The notes: generated by a model not told the origin, from the sequence alone. A stretch of 64,000 nt of DNA from Bacteroidales bacterium (GCA_021157415.1 JAGGWN010000123.1:1-64000); one strand, 5' to 3'. Numbered from the stretch's first letter, positions 17,355-26,654 are shown. Made by a program: numbers and translations.

Positions 17355-17924
17355 CTATTCTCTGATAATTTCTTTCCTGCCGTCCGGTAATATCTTTATG
17401 ATCCGTGAGGGGCGGGCCGGTGTGCGACTATCCCGGTGCCACCGTACCACATAATCCAACTGATTTATTATTGCCTGATCTACCTGTCCAAAATGTGCGG
17501 GAGGTGGTTCTCCGGCAAAATTGGCCGAAGTTGACACCAGCGGAACGCCCAGTTCACGGATCAGTTCTACACAAAAAGGATCTCTCGGGATGCGCACGCC
17601 TGTCGTCCCGTCTTTCCGGATCAGTGATGAAGCCAGACCGGAAACCCCGGCCAAAATATAGGTTGTGGGAAGATCTGTTTGAATCATTTCCTTAGTAATC
17701 TCTTCAGGAACCTCCCGAAAATAATGTTTCAGCATTTCCACGGAATCAACCAGAACAATGAAACTTTTGCTTTCAGCCCTTTTTTTCACCCGTGCAATTT
17801 TCCGAACGGTTGCTTCATCCGTCGCATCACAACCTAGGCCCCAAATGGTATCTGTAGGGTATAAAATTACACCCCCTTTTTTCAGTATTTCAACAGCTTG
17901 CCTGATATCTTTATGCCATCCCAT
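17355..17924 (-). CDS. L-threonylcarbamoyladenylate synthase (Sua5/YciO/YrdC)
   Basis: Forms threonylcarbamoyl-AMP from Thr, bicarbonate and ATP for t6A37 modification of ANN-decoding tRNAs. 189 residues with the YrdC-domain signature: KKGGVILYPTDTIWGLGCDA (about 14-33), then ARVKKRAESKSFIVLVDS, TGVRIPRD and PLVSTSANFAGEP. No Sua5 C-terminal domain, so it is the short TsaC/YrdC type. It could be YciO, but the KR...S/T.SAN pattern is fully intact. The gene converges with the GIN-domain gene. Confidence 0.87.
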   Translation of the reverse strand: MGWHKDIRQAVEILKKGGVILYPTDTIWGLGCDATDEATVRKIARVKKRAESKSFIVLVDSVEMLKHYFREVPEEITKEMIQTDLPTTYILAGVSGLASSLIRKDGTTGVRIPRDPFCVELIRELGVPLVSTSANFAGEPPPAHFGQVDQAIINQLDYVVRWHRDSRTPARPSRIIKILPDGRKEIIRE

Positions 17925-18159
17925 GTATCATCCGTTTGCATTATGCTAATACAAACCTACATAAATTTTTACAGAGTATTTTACAGAGGAAAATCATTCC
18001 GGAATAAATATGCGGTCGGTTTAACTTCTCCGGAGACAATGGGTCGGTAGTACATAATAGTGATACGATTACTTCGGCTCATCCTCTCAACCGGATATGC
18101 TCTGCTATACTTTTTTATCCCGGGAAATCTGTGTATTTTAGCGGTCTAACCTCTTTCTG

Positions 18160-19002
18160 ATGAAACTCAAGGAGTATGCCCGAAAAAAGTTTTTGAAACG
18201 TTCGATTCTGAACTATTACAGAAACCTTCCCGATGAACGTCAAACGCCAGAATGGGAAGCAGTGGTAACGTATCTTAAACACCATAAAATTTTTGTTTTC
18301 CCTTACACATTCGTTCATAAATACAAACCGGAAAATATACGGGTCGAAAAGGATGAGGAAAAAGATCTTCTCTATACCGTCTATCATGAAAAACGGCTTT
18401 ACTACAAAGACGGGAAACACATAAGAATTGCCCAAAGATACTTCAACTCCCTGTTTATGGAACAGGATCCTGATTCTCCCCACCGTTACCTGTCCGATGA
18501 TTTTGAAGTGAAAGAAAATGACATCGTAGTGGACGTCGGGGCTGCCGAAGGGAATTTTTCCATTGATATTACAGACCGGGTCAAAAAGATCTTTCTGTTT
18601 GAAGCCGATCCCCTGTGGAGAAACGCCTTGGAGGCTACTTTCAGGCCCTGGAAAGATAAAGTTGAAATCATCCCCAAAATGGTTTCCGGCAGGACTACGG
18701 AAAATACGATAGCTCTGGATGATTTTTTTGGAGACAAAGAATCTTTGGACTTTATAAAAATAGATGTTGACGGCGCTGAACAACAGGTTATCGAAGGGAT
18801 GAAACACCTCCTGGAAAGTAAGAAAATAAAAAGAATTGCCCTGTGCACGTATCACCGTCAACATGATGCGGAGATATTTTCGGAACAGCTCAGGAAATAC
18901 GGTTATGACACCCGTTTCTCTGAAGGATATATGATCTTCAGAAAACGTATTGAGAAGCCATATCTGCGCAAGGGCGTACTAAAAGCCACTCTTCATGATT
19001 AA
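18160..19002 (+). CDS. FkbM family methyltransferase (first copy)
   Basis: SAM-dependent methyltransferase, 280 residues. The SAM loop is VVDVGAAEGNFS (about 125-136) and the family motif IKIDVDGAEQQVIEGM lies near 204-219. An N-terminal extension of about 100 residues precedes the catalytic domain. FkbM enzymes often O-methylate sugars of glycans and surface polysaccharides. The 3' end overlaps the next gene by 8 bp, so they are translationally coupled. It opens a run of four same-strand genes for glycan modification. The actual acceptor is unknown. Confidence 0.85.
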   Translation: MKLKEYARKKFLKRSILNYYRNLPDERQTPEWEAVVTYLKHHKIFVFPYTFVHKYKPENIRVEKDEEKDLLYTVYHEKRLYYKDGKHIRIAQRYFNSLFMEQDPDSPHRYLSDDFEVKENDIVVDVGAAEGNFSIDITDRVKKIFLFEADPLWRNALEATFRPWKDKVEIIPKMVSGRTTENTIALDDFFGDKESLDFIKIDVDGAEQQVIEGMKHLLESKKIKRIALCTYHRQHDAEIFSEQLRKYGYDTRFSEGYMIFRKRIEKPYLRKGVLKATLHD

Positions 19003-19783
19003 AAAACTATTCAAACAAAACTCACATAACATCCTTTTTAAATGGGTTTCCGGTTTCGGTATCTCCATGTACAGGATTTACGAAAACCGGAATCACCGTA
19101 TTGAAAGCAACGGAGAGCTTACCATCCTGAAAAAACTTGCCCGTATGCAACCCAAAATGATCTTTGACGGTGGAACCAATATTGGGAATTATACCCGTTT
19201 TGTTCGTTCCCTGTGCAGCGAGGCCACCATTTATTGTTTTGAACCTGTCCCGGACACATTCGATTTACTGAAAAACAATTTAAAAGATGATAAGAATGTG
19301 TATCTGATCAACAAAGGGTTGTATCACGAAAACGGGTGGAAAAAAATACACATTTATCCTTCCAACACCCACGCCTCCGTTTATGATATTACGAGTGTGC
19401 CCTATCAGGCTACAGGTTCGCTTGAGATTGGGATGATCAGGGGGGATGATTTTGTCTCGGACCATAAGATCCAGGAAATCGACTTTCTCAAACTTGACCT
19501 GGAGGACGCCGAATATGATGCATTGAAAGGCTTTGAAAAGACACTGGAAAAAGGAAATATAAAAATGATCCAGTTCGAATACGGTTATATCAATATTCTG
19601 AGCAAGCACTTACTGATTGATTATTACAGATTTTTCAATCAATTTGGCTATCGTGTCGGGAAAATTTTCCCCAAAAAAGTTGAATTTAGGGAATATCAAT
19701 ATAGGCATGAAGATTTTATAGGCCCGAACTTTGTGGCAGTGAAAAAAACTGAAAAAGACCTGATCGATTTGTTAAAGAAATAA
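18995..19783 (+). CDS. FkbM family methyltransferase (second copy)
   Basis: Second FkbM-type enzyme, 262 residues, with MIFDGGTNIGNYTRFV (about 55-70) as the SAM loop and LKLDLEDAEYDALKGFEKTL (about 166-185) as the family motif (EDAE where most have DGAE). It is clearly diverged from the preceding copy, so this is an old duplication or two separate specificities. It overlaps the first by 8 bp. The GT2 gene follows after 16 bp. Confidence 0.84.
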   Translation: MIKKLFKQNSHNILFKWVSGFGISMYRIYENRNHRIESNGELTILKKLARMQPKMIFDGGTNIGNYTRFVRSLCSEATIYCFEPVPDTFDLLKNNLKDDKNVYLINKGLYHENGWKKIHIYPSNTHASVYDITSVPYQATGSLEIGMIRGDDFVSDHKIQEIDFLKLDLEDAEYDALKGFEKTLEKGNIKMIQFEYGYINILSKHLLIDYYRFFNQFGYRVGKIFPKKVEFREYQYRHEDFIGPNFVAVKKTEKDLIDLLKK

Positions 19784-19799
19784 TAAAATCCGGAAACCC

Positions 19800-20783
19800 T
19801 TGGAAAAACTTTCTATCATCATTGTAAATTACAAGGGATGGGAACCTTTAAAAGAATGCCTTGATTCTCTGACTTCTCTGAAAGCAGCGGAATTTGATTC
19901 GGAAGTAATTGTCGTAGATAATTTCTCCAACGACGGGAACCTGAAAAAGTTCATGGAATATTACCCGGATATTTTATTTATAGAGAACAAAGGCAATTAT
20001 GGTTTCTCCAACGGAAACAATCTGGGGGCCCGATATGCTACAGGGGAATATTTATTGTTCCTCAATCCCGATACGATTGTAACAACGGAACCTCTTCTTT
20101 CGATGCTCTATCTGGCTGAACAGAATCCCGGATATTTTATCGTCTCATCACAACAGATAAATCCGGCGGGCAGAAAAGAAAATCCTTTTAATGTTTTCCC
20201 CTCTTTCTGGACGATTAACAATATCATAAAGATTTTTTATCTTCTTTTTACCGGAAAGGTCATGCGTCGGTTATGTAATGAACATGCAATGATTTTCCCG
20301 GACTGGGTTTCCGGATCGGTAATTATGATGCGACGGAAAGTTTTTCAACGACTGGGGGGTTGGGATGAAGACTTTTGGCTGTACAGCGAAGATGTGGATT
20401 TATGCAAACGTGCCAGGGATGCCGGGGGTGTGGTAGCTCTGCAATGCTCTCCTCCCATCACACACAAGCATGGCGGAACCACGAGAAGCAACATCCGGCT
20501 GTCAGCCTTCTTTAAAGCCCATGTAATCATTTCAACACATATTTATTTCAGGAAACATTCTTCGGGCAAACGCCATTTCCTTTTACAAGCCTTCCTGGTA
20601 ATCAATACCATGATACTGAAGAATTTTCTCCCTGCATTGCTGGGAATGATTTTTTTCCCCTTTAACTTTACCCGGCAATATCTTTTTATTTATTTTTATC
20701 TGTTGAAGTATTATTCCCGTTCTCTGAAAAACAGATCCTGGTTTTTAGATCCGAAACATATTGTATTGCCTGAAAAAAAATAA
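19800..20783 (+). CDS. Glycosyltransferase family 2 (rhamnosyltransferase-like)
   Basis: 327 residues. GT-A fold begins MEKLSIIIVNYKGWEPLKEC, with VVDNFSNDG, FLNPDT (DxD equivalent near residue 97) and the acceptor-side segment WDEDFWLYSEDVDLCKRARD (about 188-207). C-terminal hydrophobic helices (about 255-310) suggest membrane association. This pattern is typical of O-antigen/rhamnan-type transferases. Start is TTG at 19800. Part of the same run as the FkbM genes, 12 bp before the next ORF. Confidence 0.86.
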   Translation: MEKLSIIIVNYKGWEPLKECLDSLTSLKAAEFDSEVIVVDNFSNDGNLKKFMEYYPDILFIENKGNYGFSNGNNLGARYATGEYLLFLNPDTIVTTEPLLSMLYLAEQNPGYFIVSSQQINPAGRKENPFNVFPSFWTINNIIKIFYLLFTGKVMRRLCNEHAMIFPDWVSGSVIMMRRKVFQRLGGWDEDFWLYSEDVDLCKRARDAGGVVALQCSPPITHKHGGTTRSNIRLSAFFKAHVIISTHIYFRKHSSGKRHFLLQAFLVINTMILKNFLPALLGMIFFPFNFTRQYLFIYFYLLKYYSRSLKNRSWFLDPKHIVLPEKK

Positions 20784-20795
20784 CCTGATCAACAG

Positions 20796-21692
20796 ATGTC
20801 CTTGATAAAATCTTCCGGAAACAGAGCGGTCTTTTTATATCGCTGTCATAATTACAACAAAATCATCAGGGAGTGTTATGACAACTTTATGCAGGCATTG
20901 AACGATTTTCAGAAAACATACAAAGACCGTCTTTCCGTTGAACTTTTTATCATAGGGGACCATCTCCACCCTGAGATGAGAAACATGATACTCAGAGATC
21001 ATGCAGATCACAGTAAATATGAATTCAGCTCCACACTGAAAGAAACAAACAGCCAGGAACAGAAAGAATATCTTGTCTCTGGTGCGGCATGTACCCCCCA
21101 GCATTATACCCTGTATATCACATCAATGAACATTTGTAAAAACCTCGGGTTAAAAAATGAAGATGTGGTTTTCTTTGTTGAGGATGATTACAAATTTAAA
21201 CCCGGAGCCTTGTCTCTTTGTTACCGGTTTGCCCGGAAATACAAAAATGATTTCGTTTCTCCTTTTGATCACCCCGACCGGTATGCCGCAAAATATAAAA
21301 ACATGGAAGACCAAGCCCGTGAACTTTACCTCCGGGACAAAAAATTCAAGTTTCATAAAAAAGGCAAAGGGAAAAATACGGATCTGATCCGGCAGGGTTA
21401 TATCAATTACAAGCTGGAGCTTGTCTGGGAATTCAATCATCACTGGAGAACGGCCATTTCTTCCTGTCATACTTTTCTGGGGACCTTCCGTGCACTTAAA
21501 CAATCGGAGCCGTACATTTATAATGCCGACATTCAACGGACAGATCATGTCATGTGGACGCATGTGTGGGCTGCCGGGAAAAGCAAACTGTGGACGCCGG
21601 TACCGGGCCTGGCCCGCCATGTAGGACACAAAGCCAAAACAAAGTTACTGGAAGACGGGGATTATGATGTAAACATCGGGAAGAACTCCTGA
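20796..21692 (+). CDS. Unrecognised protein, possible glycosyltransferase
   Basis: 298 residues, no signal peptide. I do not recognise a named family. It contains VVFFVEDDYKFKPGALSLCY (about 124-143), where EDD could be a metal-binding DxD motif of a GT-A glycosyltransferase. Other visible segments are FVSPFDHPDRYA and TAISSCHTFLGTF (about 222-234), then ADIQRTDHVMWTHVW (about 245-259) and LARHVGHKAKTKLLED. Position immediately after a GT2 gene and two methyltransferases supports a glycan role. The gene ends 10 bp before repeat copy B. Confidence 0.6.
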   Translation: MSLIKSSGNRAVFLYRCHNYNKIIRECYDNFMQALNDFQKTYKDRLSVELFIIGDHLHPEMRNMILRDHADHSKYEFSSTLKETNSQEQKEYLVSGAACTPQHYTLYITSMNICKNLGLKNEDVVFFVEDDYKFKPGALSLCYRFARKYKNDFVSPFDHPDRYAAKYKNMEDQARELYLRDKKFKFHKKGKGKNTDLIRQGYINYKLELVWEFNHHWRTAISSCHTFLGTFRALKQSEPYIYNADIQRTDHVMWTHVWAAGKSKLWTPVPGLARHVGHKAKTKLLEDGDYDVNIGKNS

Positions 21693-21702
21693 GACTGATT
21701 AT

Positions 21703-21861
21703 TTATCCCCATTCCGCAATAAAAAACCCAAAACAGTGAGTTTCTAAGTCAGCATTGCTTTCGCGTAGCTTGAGCGGAGCAAAGGAGTTACCCGGGATGG
21801 CCTACGATCTGTGACTAAAAGATTTTTTCGAAATCTCTGTTGCGCAAACCGGGTTTATCCC
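21703..21861 (-). repeat. Intergenic repeat family, copy B
   Basis: 159-bp element between convergent genes. It matches the 56-kb copy read on the opposite strand over nearly its whole length. Shared blocks are CAAAACAGTGA, CTAAGTCxGCAT, GCGTAGCTT, GCGGAGCAAAGGA, AGATTTTTTCGA and CAAACCGGGTTTAT. It is bounded by TTATCCC at the left and TTTATCCC at the right, so the end motif is repeated directly. It fills most of the 21693-21951 gap. Confidence 0.75.
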
Positions 21862-21951
21862 TTCAAATATTCCCTTCAAATCTGTAACCGATTACTCACA
21901 GTATAACTGGTCGTTAGCTCGCTGTGCCCGGCTCACTCTTTCATGATTTTT

Positions 21952-22716
21952 TTACCGTTCTTTATCCGGTATCTTGGATTTTCTTGTACCGAGGTGTTTC
22001 AGATAACTCTGACCTGCGTTCAGATAACAGACCCGAAAGCCTTCCGCTCCGTCCAGAAAACCAAGACGAAAAAAATAATTCCATGTAAAACCCCAAAGAA
22101 AACTAGCATATATACGTAACCAGGTTGATTTACCTCGTATCTTCAACAATTCCCTCGCACTAATCGCCGCAAATTTTTTAATTTTTTCCTTATGATCTTC
22201 CTCGGTATCCTGGGCATAGTGTAAAAGATCTCCTTTCAGGTAGCCCTTCTTTGCTCCCGACTGCAATTGTAAAGAATCATGCGGATTGATCCCTCCCCAA
22301 AAAGCTTTTCGTCGGTCGGCCAGCCGTAATTTCCGGTCCGGATAAACGCCGGAGTGATGGAGCCATCTTCCATAAAAATTATTCAGCCGGTTAAAATAAT
22401 ACCCGTCCTTATCCCATTTCTCCTTCACATTCAGAATGGATTTCTTTAGCTCTTCCGACAAGAGCTCATCTCCATCCAGAGAAAGGATGTAATCATATTT
22501 TGTCTGAGCCATGGCCCAGTTTTTTTGCTCTATGTAACCTTCAAAATCATGCAAAATCACGCGGCACCCGTAATTTTCACATATCTCCCGCGTTCTATCC
22601 GTTGATCCGGAATCCACCACGACAATCTCATCTGCCACTTCTTGCAGCGATTCCAGGCATAGGCCGATGTATTTTTCTTCGTTGTATGTGATAATTACTG
22701 CAGAGATGCAGAGCAT
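21952..22716 (-). CDS. Glycosyltransferase family 2 (WaaE/KdtX-like)
   Basis: 254 residues. N-terminal GT-A fold LCISAVIITYNEEKYIGLCL, then VVVDSGSTDRTREI and the DxD region SLDGDELLSEELK (about 98-110). Downstream are LHHSGVYPDRKLRLADRRK and the C-terminal LGFLDGAEGFRVC with adjacent aromatic residues. This matches the LPS-core beta-1,4-glucosyltransferase-like group common in Bacteroidetes. It lies on the opposite strand to the FkbM cluster and converges with it across repeat B. Confidence 0.87.
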   Translation of the reverse strand: MLCISAVIITYNEEKYIGLCLESLQEVADEIVVVDSGSTDRTREICENYGCRVILHDFEGYIEQKNWAMAQTKYDYILSLDGDELLSEELKKSILNVKEKWDKDGYYFNRLNNFYGRWLHHSGVYPDRKLRLADRRKAFWGGINPHDSLQLQSGAKKGYLKGDLLHYAQDTEEDHKEKIKKFAAISARELLKIRGKSTWLRIYASFLWGFTWNYFFRLGFLDGAEGFRVCYLNAGQSYLKHLGTRKSKIPDKER

Positions 22717-22817
22717 AAAATTTACTTTATTATTGAATAACTCTTTTTAGGGGAAAAATATTTTATCCTAACACAAAAAGGATGATTATTATTCAGAACA
22801 GTCCGGGGAAGTATTTT

Positions 22818-23639
22818 CTATCCGGCCGATACGCCGTACTCGCGCAAAGCATCATTCAGGGATGTCTTCAGGTTGGTTGACTCTTTTCTTTTCCCGATGA
22901 TCAGTGCACAGGCCACCTGATAATTACCTGCCGGGAATGATTTGGTATAACTGCCGGGGATTACCACCGACCGGGGAGGAACCATGCCCCGGTATTCCAC
23001 TGGTTTTTTTTCGGTAACATCAATGATACGGGTAGATTGCGTCAGTACCACGTTTGCTCCCAGAACCGCTTCTCTGCATACCCTGACACCCTCCACCACT
23101 ATGCTGCGGGAGCCAATAAAACAACCGTCTTCTATGACCACCGGCGCTGCCTGTACCGGTTCCAGTACCCCACCAATGCCCGCACCTCCGCTAAGATGAA
23201 CGTTTTTCCCTACCTGTGCACAGGATCCCACTGTAGCCCACGTGTCTACCATGGTCCCGGCATCTACATAAGCACCTATGTTTACATAAGAAGGCATCAT
23301 GATCACTCCGGGTGCCAGATAAGATCCGTACCGCGCAAGGGCATGAGGGACCACCCGCACCCCTTTTTCCTTATAACCGGATTTCAAAGGAATTTTATCA
23401 TGATATTCAAACGGTGGAACTTCAATGATCTCCATCTGCCGGAGTAGGAAGTAGAGGATCACCGCCTTTTTGATCCATTCATTTACTTTCCAGTCTTCGC
23501 CTGAAGGCTCGGCCACCCGAAGAAGCCCCTTATCCAAACGGTCTATCGTTTCAAAAACAGCATCCCTGACCGGTTTTTCTTTCAAAAGGGTTCGATTCTC
23601 CCATGCTTCTTCAATAACACGTTGAAATGACATACTCAT
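22818..23639 (-). CDS. dapD: 2,3,4,5-tetrahydropyridine-2,6-dicarboxylate N-succinyltransferase
   Basis: Succinylates tetrahydrodipicolinate in the lysine/meso-DAP pathway. 273 residues, normal for DapD. The N-terminal helical region is followed by a left-handed beta-helix of hexapeptide repeats with MMPSYVNIGAYVDAGTMVDT (about 114-133) and HLSGGAGIGGVLEPVQAAPV (about 148-167). The EDGCFIGSRSIVVEGVRV region follows. The start MSMSFQRVIEEAW is standard (a second ATG is two codons downstream). Monocistronic here. Confidence 0.95.
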   Translation of the reverse strand: MSMSFQRVIEEAWENRTLLKEKPVRDAVFETIDRLDKGLLRVAEPSGEDWKVNEWIKKAVILYFLLRQMEIIEVPPFEYHDKIPLKSGYKEKGVRVVPHALARYGSYLAPGVIMMPSYVNIGAYVDAGTMVDTWATVGSCAQVGKNVHLSGGAGIGGVLEPVQAAPVVIEDGCFIGSRSIVVEGVRVCREAVLGANVVLTQSTRIIDVTEKKPVEYRGMVPPRSVVIPGSYTKSFPAGNYQVACALIIGKRKESTNLKTSLNDALREYGVSAG

Positions 23640-23820
23640 CTATTTTTTATATTTGAATCCTTAAAAATCGCATTTTTTTTTAAACCGTAAAATATGTTTA
23701 TTGTTTATATGCTGTCGGACCCCATTTATGTGACCGTTTATTAAGAAACAGGAAATAAATCATTGTTTTGAATTGTCCTAAAAAAGCCGGACATTTGCAT
23801 GCAAATATTTTCAAGTGCTT

Positions 23821-24609
23821 ATGAGAATAAAAGGTTTATTAATACTAATCATCGGGATATTCTTATTCAGACCCATGTCGCTACAGGGACAGACAGCAAC
23901 TTTATCCCTTGATTCACTGATCATCATGCAAGGTCAGTTACGTGATATGGTTTCCGGTGATCCCATCCCTTATGCACACATTATCAACTATAAATTCAAC
24001 CGAGCTACCGTTTCTGACACGCTGGGATTTTTTACGATTCCCATGCATAAAACGGACACCCTTTATATTACTGCCATCGGTTTCGAAGACACCCGTTTTT
24101 CGCTGCCCGGTTTCTGGCCTTCCAACCATTATTCGGGTGTTATCTACATCAAAGAAAAGATTTACCACATTGAAGGGGTCACCGTGCACGGATTGGGGAC
24201 GTATGAACAGTTCAAGCAAAAAGTTCTTTCCCTGGATCTCTCCAAAGACAAAGTCATCAAAATGCAGAATTATTATGATAAATTGCTCACCGAAGAAGCG
24301 ATAAAATACCAGAAAGTATCCACCGGATTCTCTTTTTCCCTGCGTACGCCGGAAGAACGTAGTCTCCGAAAGCTGGCTCAAGTACAGGAAGAACAAAAAA
24401 GACAGGATATCATCAGTTCCAAATTCAACAAAGCTATTATCAGCCAGCTTACCGGCTTGCAGGGGATGGAGCTGGAAAAGTTCATGCGCTACTGCCAGTT
24501 GCCCGAGGATTTTATCCTGAATGCTCCGGAATATGATATCCTGGTGCGGGTAAAAGAGTTGTACGAAAACTATAAATTGCTCCAGGACAAAGGAATTAAG
24601 TTACCATGA
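23821..24609 (+). CDS. Exported protein with carboxypeptidase-like regulatory domain
   Basis: 262 residues from ATG 23821 (a GTG two codons upstream is a weaker candidate). It has a signal peptide (MRIKGLLILIIGIFLFRP). A CarboxypepD_reg-like/CNA-B-like beta-sandwich follows at about residues 35-110: IMQGQLRDMVSGDPIPYAHI, then ATVSDTLGFFTIPMHKTDTL. The remaining part is charged and helical (about 120-260) with no recognised family. Overlaps the next gene by 4 bp (ATGA), so the two are translationally coupled. Its role is unknown; the pairing with a PLP enzyme may be chance. Confidence 0.75.
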   Translation: MRIKGLLILIIGIFLFRPMSLQGQTATLSLDSLIIMQGQLRDMVSGDPIPYAHIINYKFNRATVSDTLGFFTIPMHKTDTLYITAIGFEDTRFSLPGFWPSNHYSGVIYIKEKIYHIEGVTVHGLGTYEQFKQKVLSLDLSKDKVIKMQNYYDKLLTEEAIKYQKVSTGFSFSLRTPEERSLRKLAQVQEEQKRQDIISSKFNKAIISQLTGLQGMELEKFMRYCQLPEDFILNAPEYDILVRVKELYENYKLLQDKGIKLP

Positions 24610-25550
24610 GTTCTCTCTGCTTTCAGAACATTGCAGAAGCTTCCCGGCGTATCCGTTTGCTTATTCATAAAACACCGGTGCTCACATCTATTTCCATCAA
24701 CAAAATCCTGGGTGCCGACATTTATTTCAAATGTGAGAATTTTCAGAAAGTTGGCGCTTTCAAGTTCAGGGGAGCCTCTTATGCTGTTTCGACCCTCGAC
24801 CATGCATCAAAGAAAAAAGGGGTGGCCACCCACAGTTCAGGGAATCATGCTGCGGCACTGGCTCTGGCTGCTGCAACTCACAATATTCCCTCTTACATTG
24901 TTATGCCTGAGAACGCTCCGGAAATAAAGAAACGGGCCGTAGCCGGCTATGGAGCGCATATCTGTTTTTGCACGCCTACCCTGGAAGCGAGAGAACAGAC
25001 GCTGGAACAGGTTGTCAATGAGACCGGGGCTGTATTTGTCCATCCGTATGACAACGACAAGGTCATCGCCGGCCAGGGAACGGCAGCTCTGGAACTATTA
25101 GATCAGATCCCTGCTCCTGATATCGTGATAGCTCCTGTAGGTGGCGGAGGGCTGCTCAGCGGGACATCCATTACCGTAAAACATCTGTCACCCTCCACCA
25201 AAATCTTCGGGGCAGAACCTGCCGGCGCCGATGATGCTGCCCGTTCTTTTTATGCTGGAAAACTGATCCCTTCTGTGAACCCGGTCACCATCGCTGACGG
25301 TCTTTTGACATCACTGAGTGAACGAACGTTCTCTATCATCCGGAAAAATGTTAATGAGATTCTTACAGCCCGGGAAGAAACCATTATCCGGGCCATGCGC
25401 ATGATCTGGGAACGCATGAAGATCATTGTCGAACCTTCTGCGGCAGTGCCTCTTGCTGTGGTGATGGAACATTCTGAAAGGTTCAGAAACAAAACCGTGG
25501 CAATTATCTTGTCCGGAGGAAATGCTGACCTGGATCATCTTCCGTTCTGA
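24606..25550 (+). CDS. PLP-dependent serine/threonine dehydratase or racemase-like enzyme
   Basis: 314 residues, fold-type II PLP enzyme. The Schiff-base lysine is K53 in GAFKFRGA. SSGNHAAALALAA binds the substrate carboxylate and the phosphate loop is APVGGGGLLSG (about 175-185). The length matches serine racemase, catabolic threonine dehydratase or L-threo-hydroxyaspartate dehydratase, all without the ACT domain of biosynthetic IlvA. The substrate cannot be separated from sequence alone. It is coupled to the preceding exported protein by a 4-bp overlap. Its 3' end overlaps the 3' end of the EEP gene by 16 bp in convergent orientation. Confidence 0.85.
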   Translation: MSSLCFQNIAEASRRIRLLIHKTPVLTSISINKILGADIYFKCENFQKVGAFKFRGASYAVSTLDHASKKKGVATHSSGNHAAALALAAATHNIPSYIVMPENAPEIKKRAVAGYGAHICFCTPTLEAREQTLEQVVNETGAVFVHPYDNDKVIAGQGTAALELLDQIPAPDIVIAPVGGGGLLSGTSITVKHLSPSTKIFGAEPAGADDAARSFYAGKLIPSVNPVTIADGLLTSLSERTFSIIRKNVNEILTAREETIIRAMRMIWERMKIIVEPSAAVPLAVVMEHSERFRNKTVAIILSGGNADLDHLPF

Positions 25551-26644
25551 TCGGCCATTCTTTTCTTCATCATCAAGCAGGAAACCGGATAGTGGTCCGA
25601 CAATCTGTTATGATAGGTTTTATATTGCACTGCTTTCCAACGCGGATCATGCAGGATATAATCTATCCGGTAAGAAGGGAAAATGCCATGATATGTTTTT
25701 CCAAGACCCTTTCCGCTTTCCACAAAAGCATCTTTTAACCCGGCAGATAAAACATGATAGGTATAAGACACCGGTGTGTCATTGAAGTCTCCGCATATTA
25801 CTAACGGATAAGGAGACTTTTCGATATGTTGTTTCAGCATCTTAGCCTGTCTTGCCCTTTTCATAAAAGCACCCCTGAGATGCAAAGAGATATCCTTAAC
25901 CTCCCGCAAGGCTTCCCCCTCTTCATTAAGATTATTTAAGGGAGTCTTTTGTTTGTTCAGGTTGGTCGATTGCAGATGATTATTGAAAAGCCGCAAGGTA
26001 TCGTTTCCCATGATAACATCACACTGCTGGCTTTGGTTTGAAGACTCATCAAAACGAATATTTTTTTTATGCTTTAATGGAAAACGGCTAAAAACTGCCA
26101 GCCCGTAATGAGAACGACTATGATATTGTTGAATATATGATATATAATGATACGGGTAATTCAGTTCATTTACGATTTTCTGCTCGGGAAAACGTTTCTC
26201 ATCCGTGTAAAATTCCTGCAGGCACAGGATATCCGGTTTGATTTTTTTTAAAAACCGAATAATTTGTTCGTCTTTTCCAACATTAGCAGACCAGGCATTG
26301 ACATTAAATGAACGAACATTAAAGGTGGTTAGTGTAAACCCAGTGTCCTGGCTTATTTTCTCCCTGTCTCTTTTATTTTTTACCGGAAGTCTGTAATAGT
26401 GCCTGACATTATTCCATCCCAGTAACATCACGAGTAAAATAACTACACTTATCTTCTTCAAGCGCAAGAGCCAATACACAAAAAGGATTAAGTTGACCAT
26501 AAAAAGATAAGGAAAAGCCAATCCGAAAAAAGCAGGAATCCACAATTTATCAGGAGGGATCCAGACCGACATATATGAAATAAGTAAGGCCCCCGACAAC
26601 GCATACGTCACACCCAGTAATAAATATTTAATGGTCCGTGCCAA
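25535..26644 (-). CDS. Endonuclease/exonuclease/phosphatase (EEP) family membrane protein
   Basis: 369 residues. N-terminal hydrophobic helices (about residues 5-95) anchor it, followed by an EEP domain from about 105. Motifs: TLTTFNVRSFNVNAW, PDILCLQEFY (metal-binding Glu), VICGDFNDTP (about 284-293) and SDHYPVSCLMM (about 347-357) with the catalytic Asp-His pair. Such proteins are phosphodiesterases of uncertain substrate; this topology is common in Bacteroidetes. It lies 10 bp after a rhomboid gene and is probably co-transcribed with the two rhomboids. Confidence 0.88.
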   Translation of the reverse strand: MARTIKYLLLGVTYALSGALLISYMSVWIPPDKLWIPAFFGLAFPYLFMVNLILFVYWLLRLKKISVVILLVMLLGWNNVRHYYRLPVKNKRDREKISQDTGFTLTTFNVRSFNVNAWSANVGKDEQIIRFLKKIKPDILCLQEFYTDEKRFPEQKIVNELNYPYHYISYIQQYHSRSHYGLAVFSRFPLKHKKNIRFDESSNQSQQCDVIMGNDTLRLFNNHLQSTNLNKQKTPLNNLNEEGEALREVKDISLHLRGAFMKRARQAKMLKQHIEKSPYPLVICGDFNDTPVSYTYHVLSAGLKDAFVESGKGLGKTYHGIFPSYRIDYILHDPRWKAVQYKTYHNRLSDHYPVSCLMMKKRMADQNGR

Positions 26645-26654
26645 TAGTTCAGGA

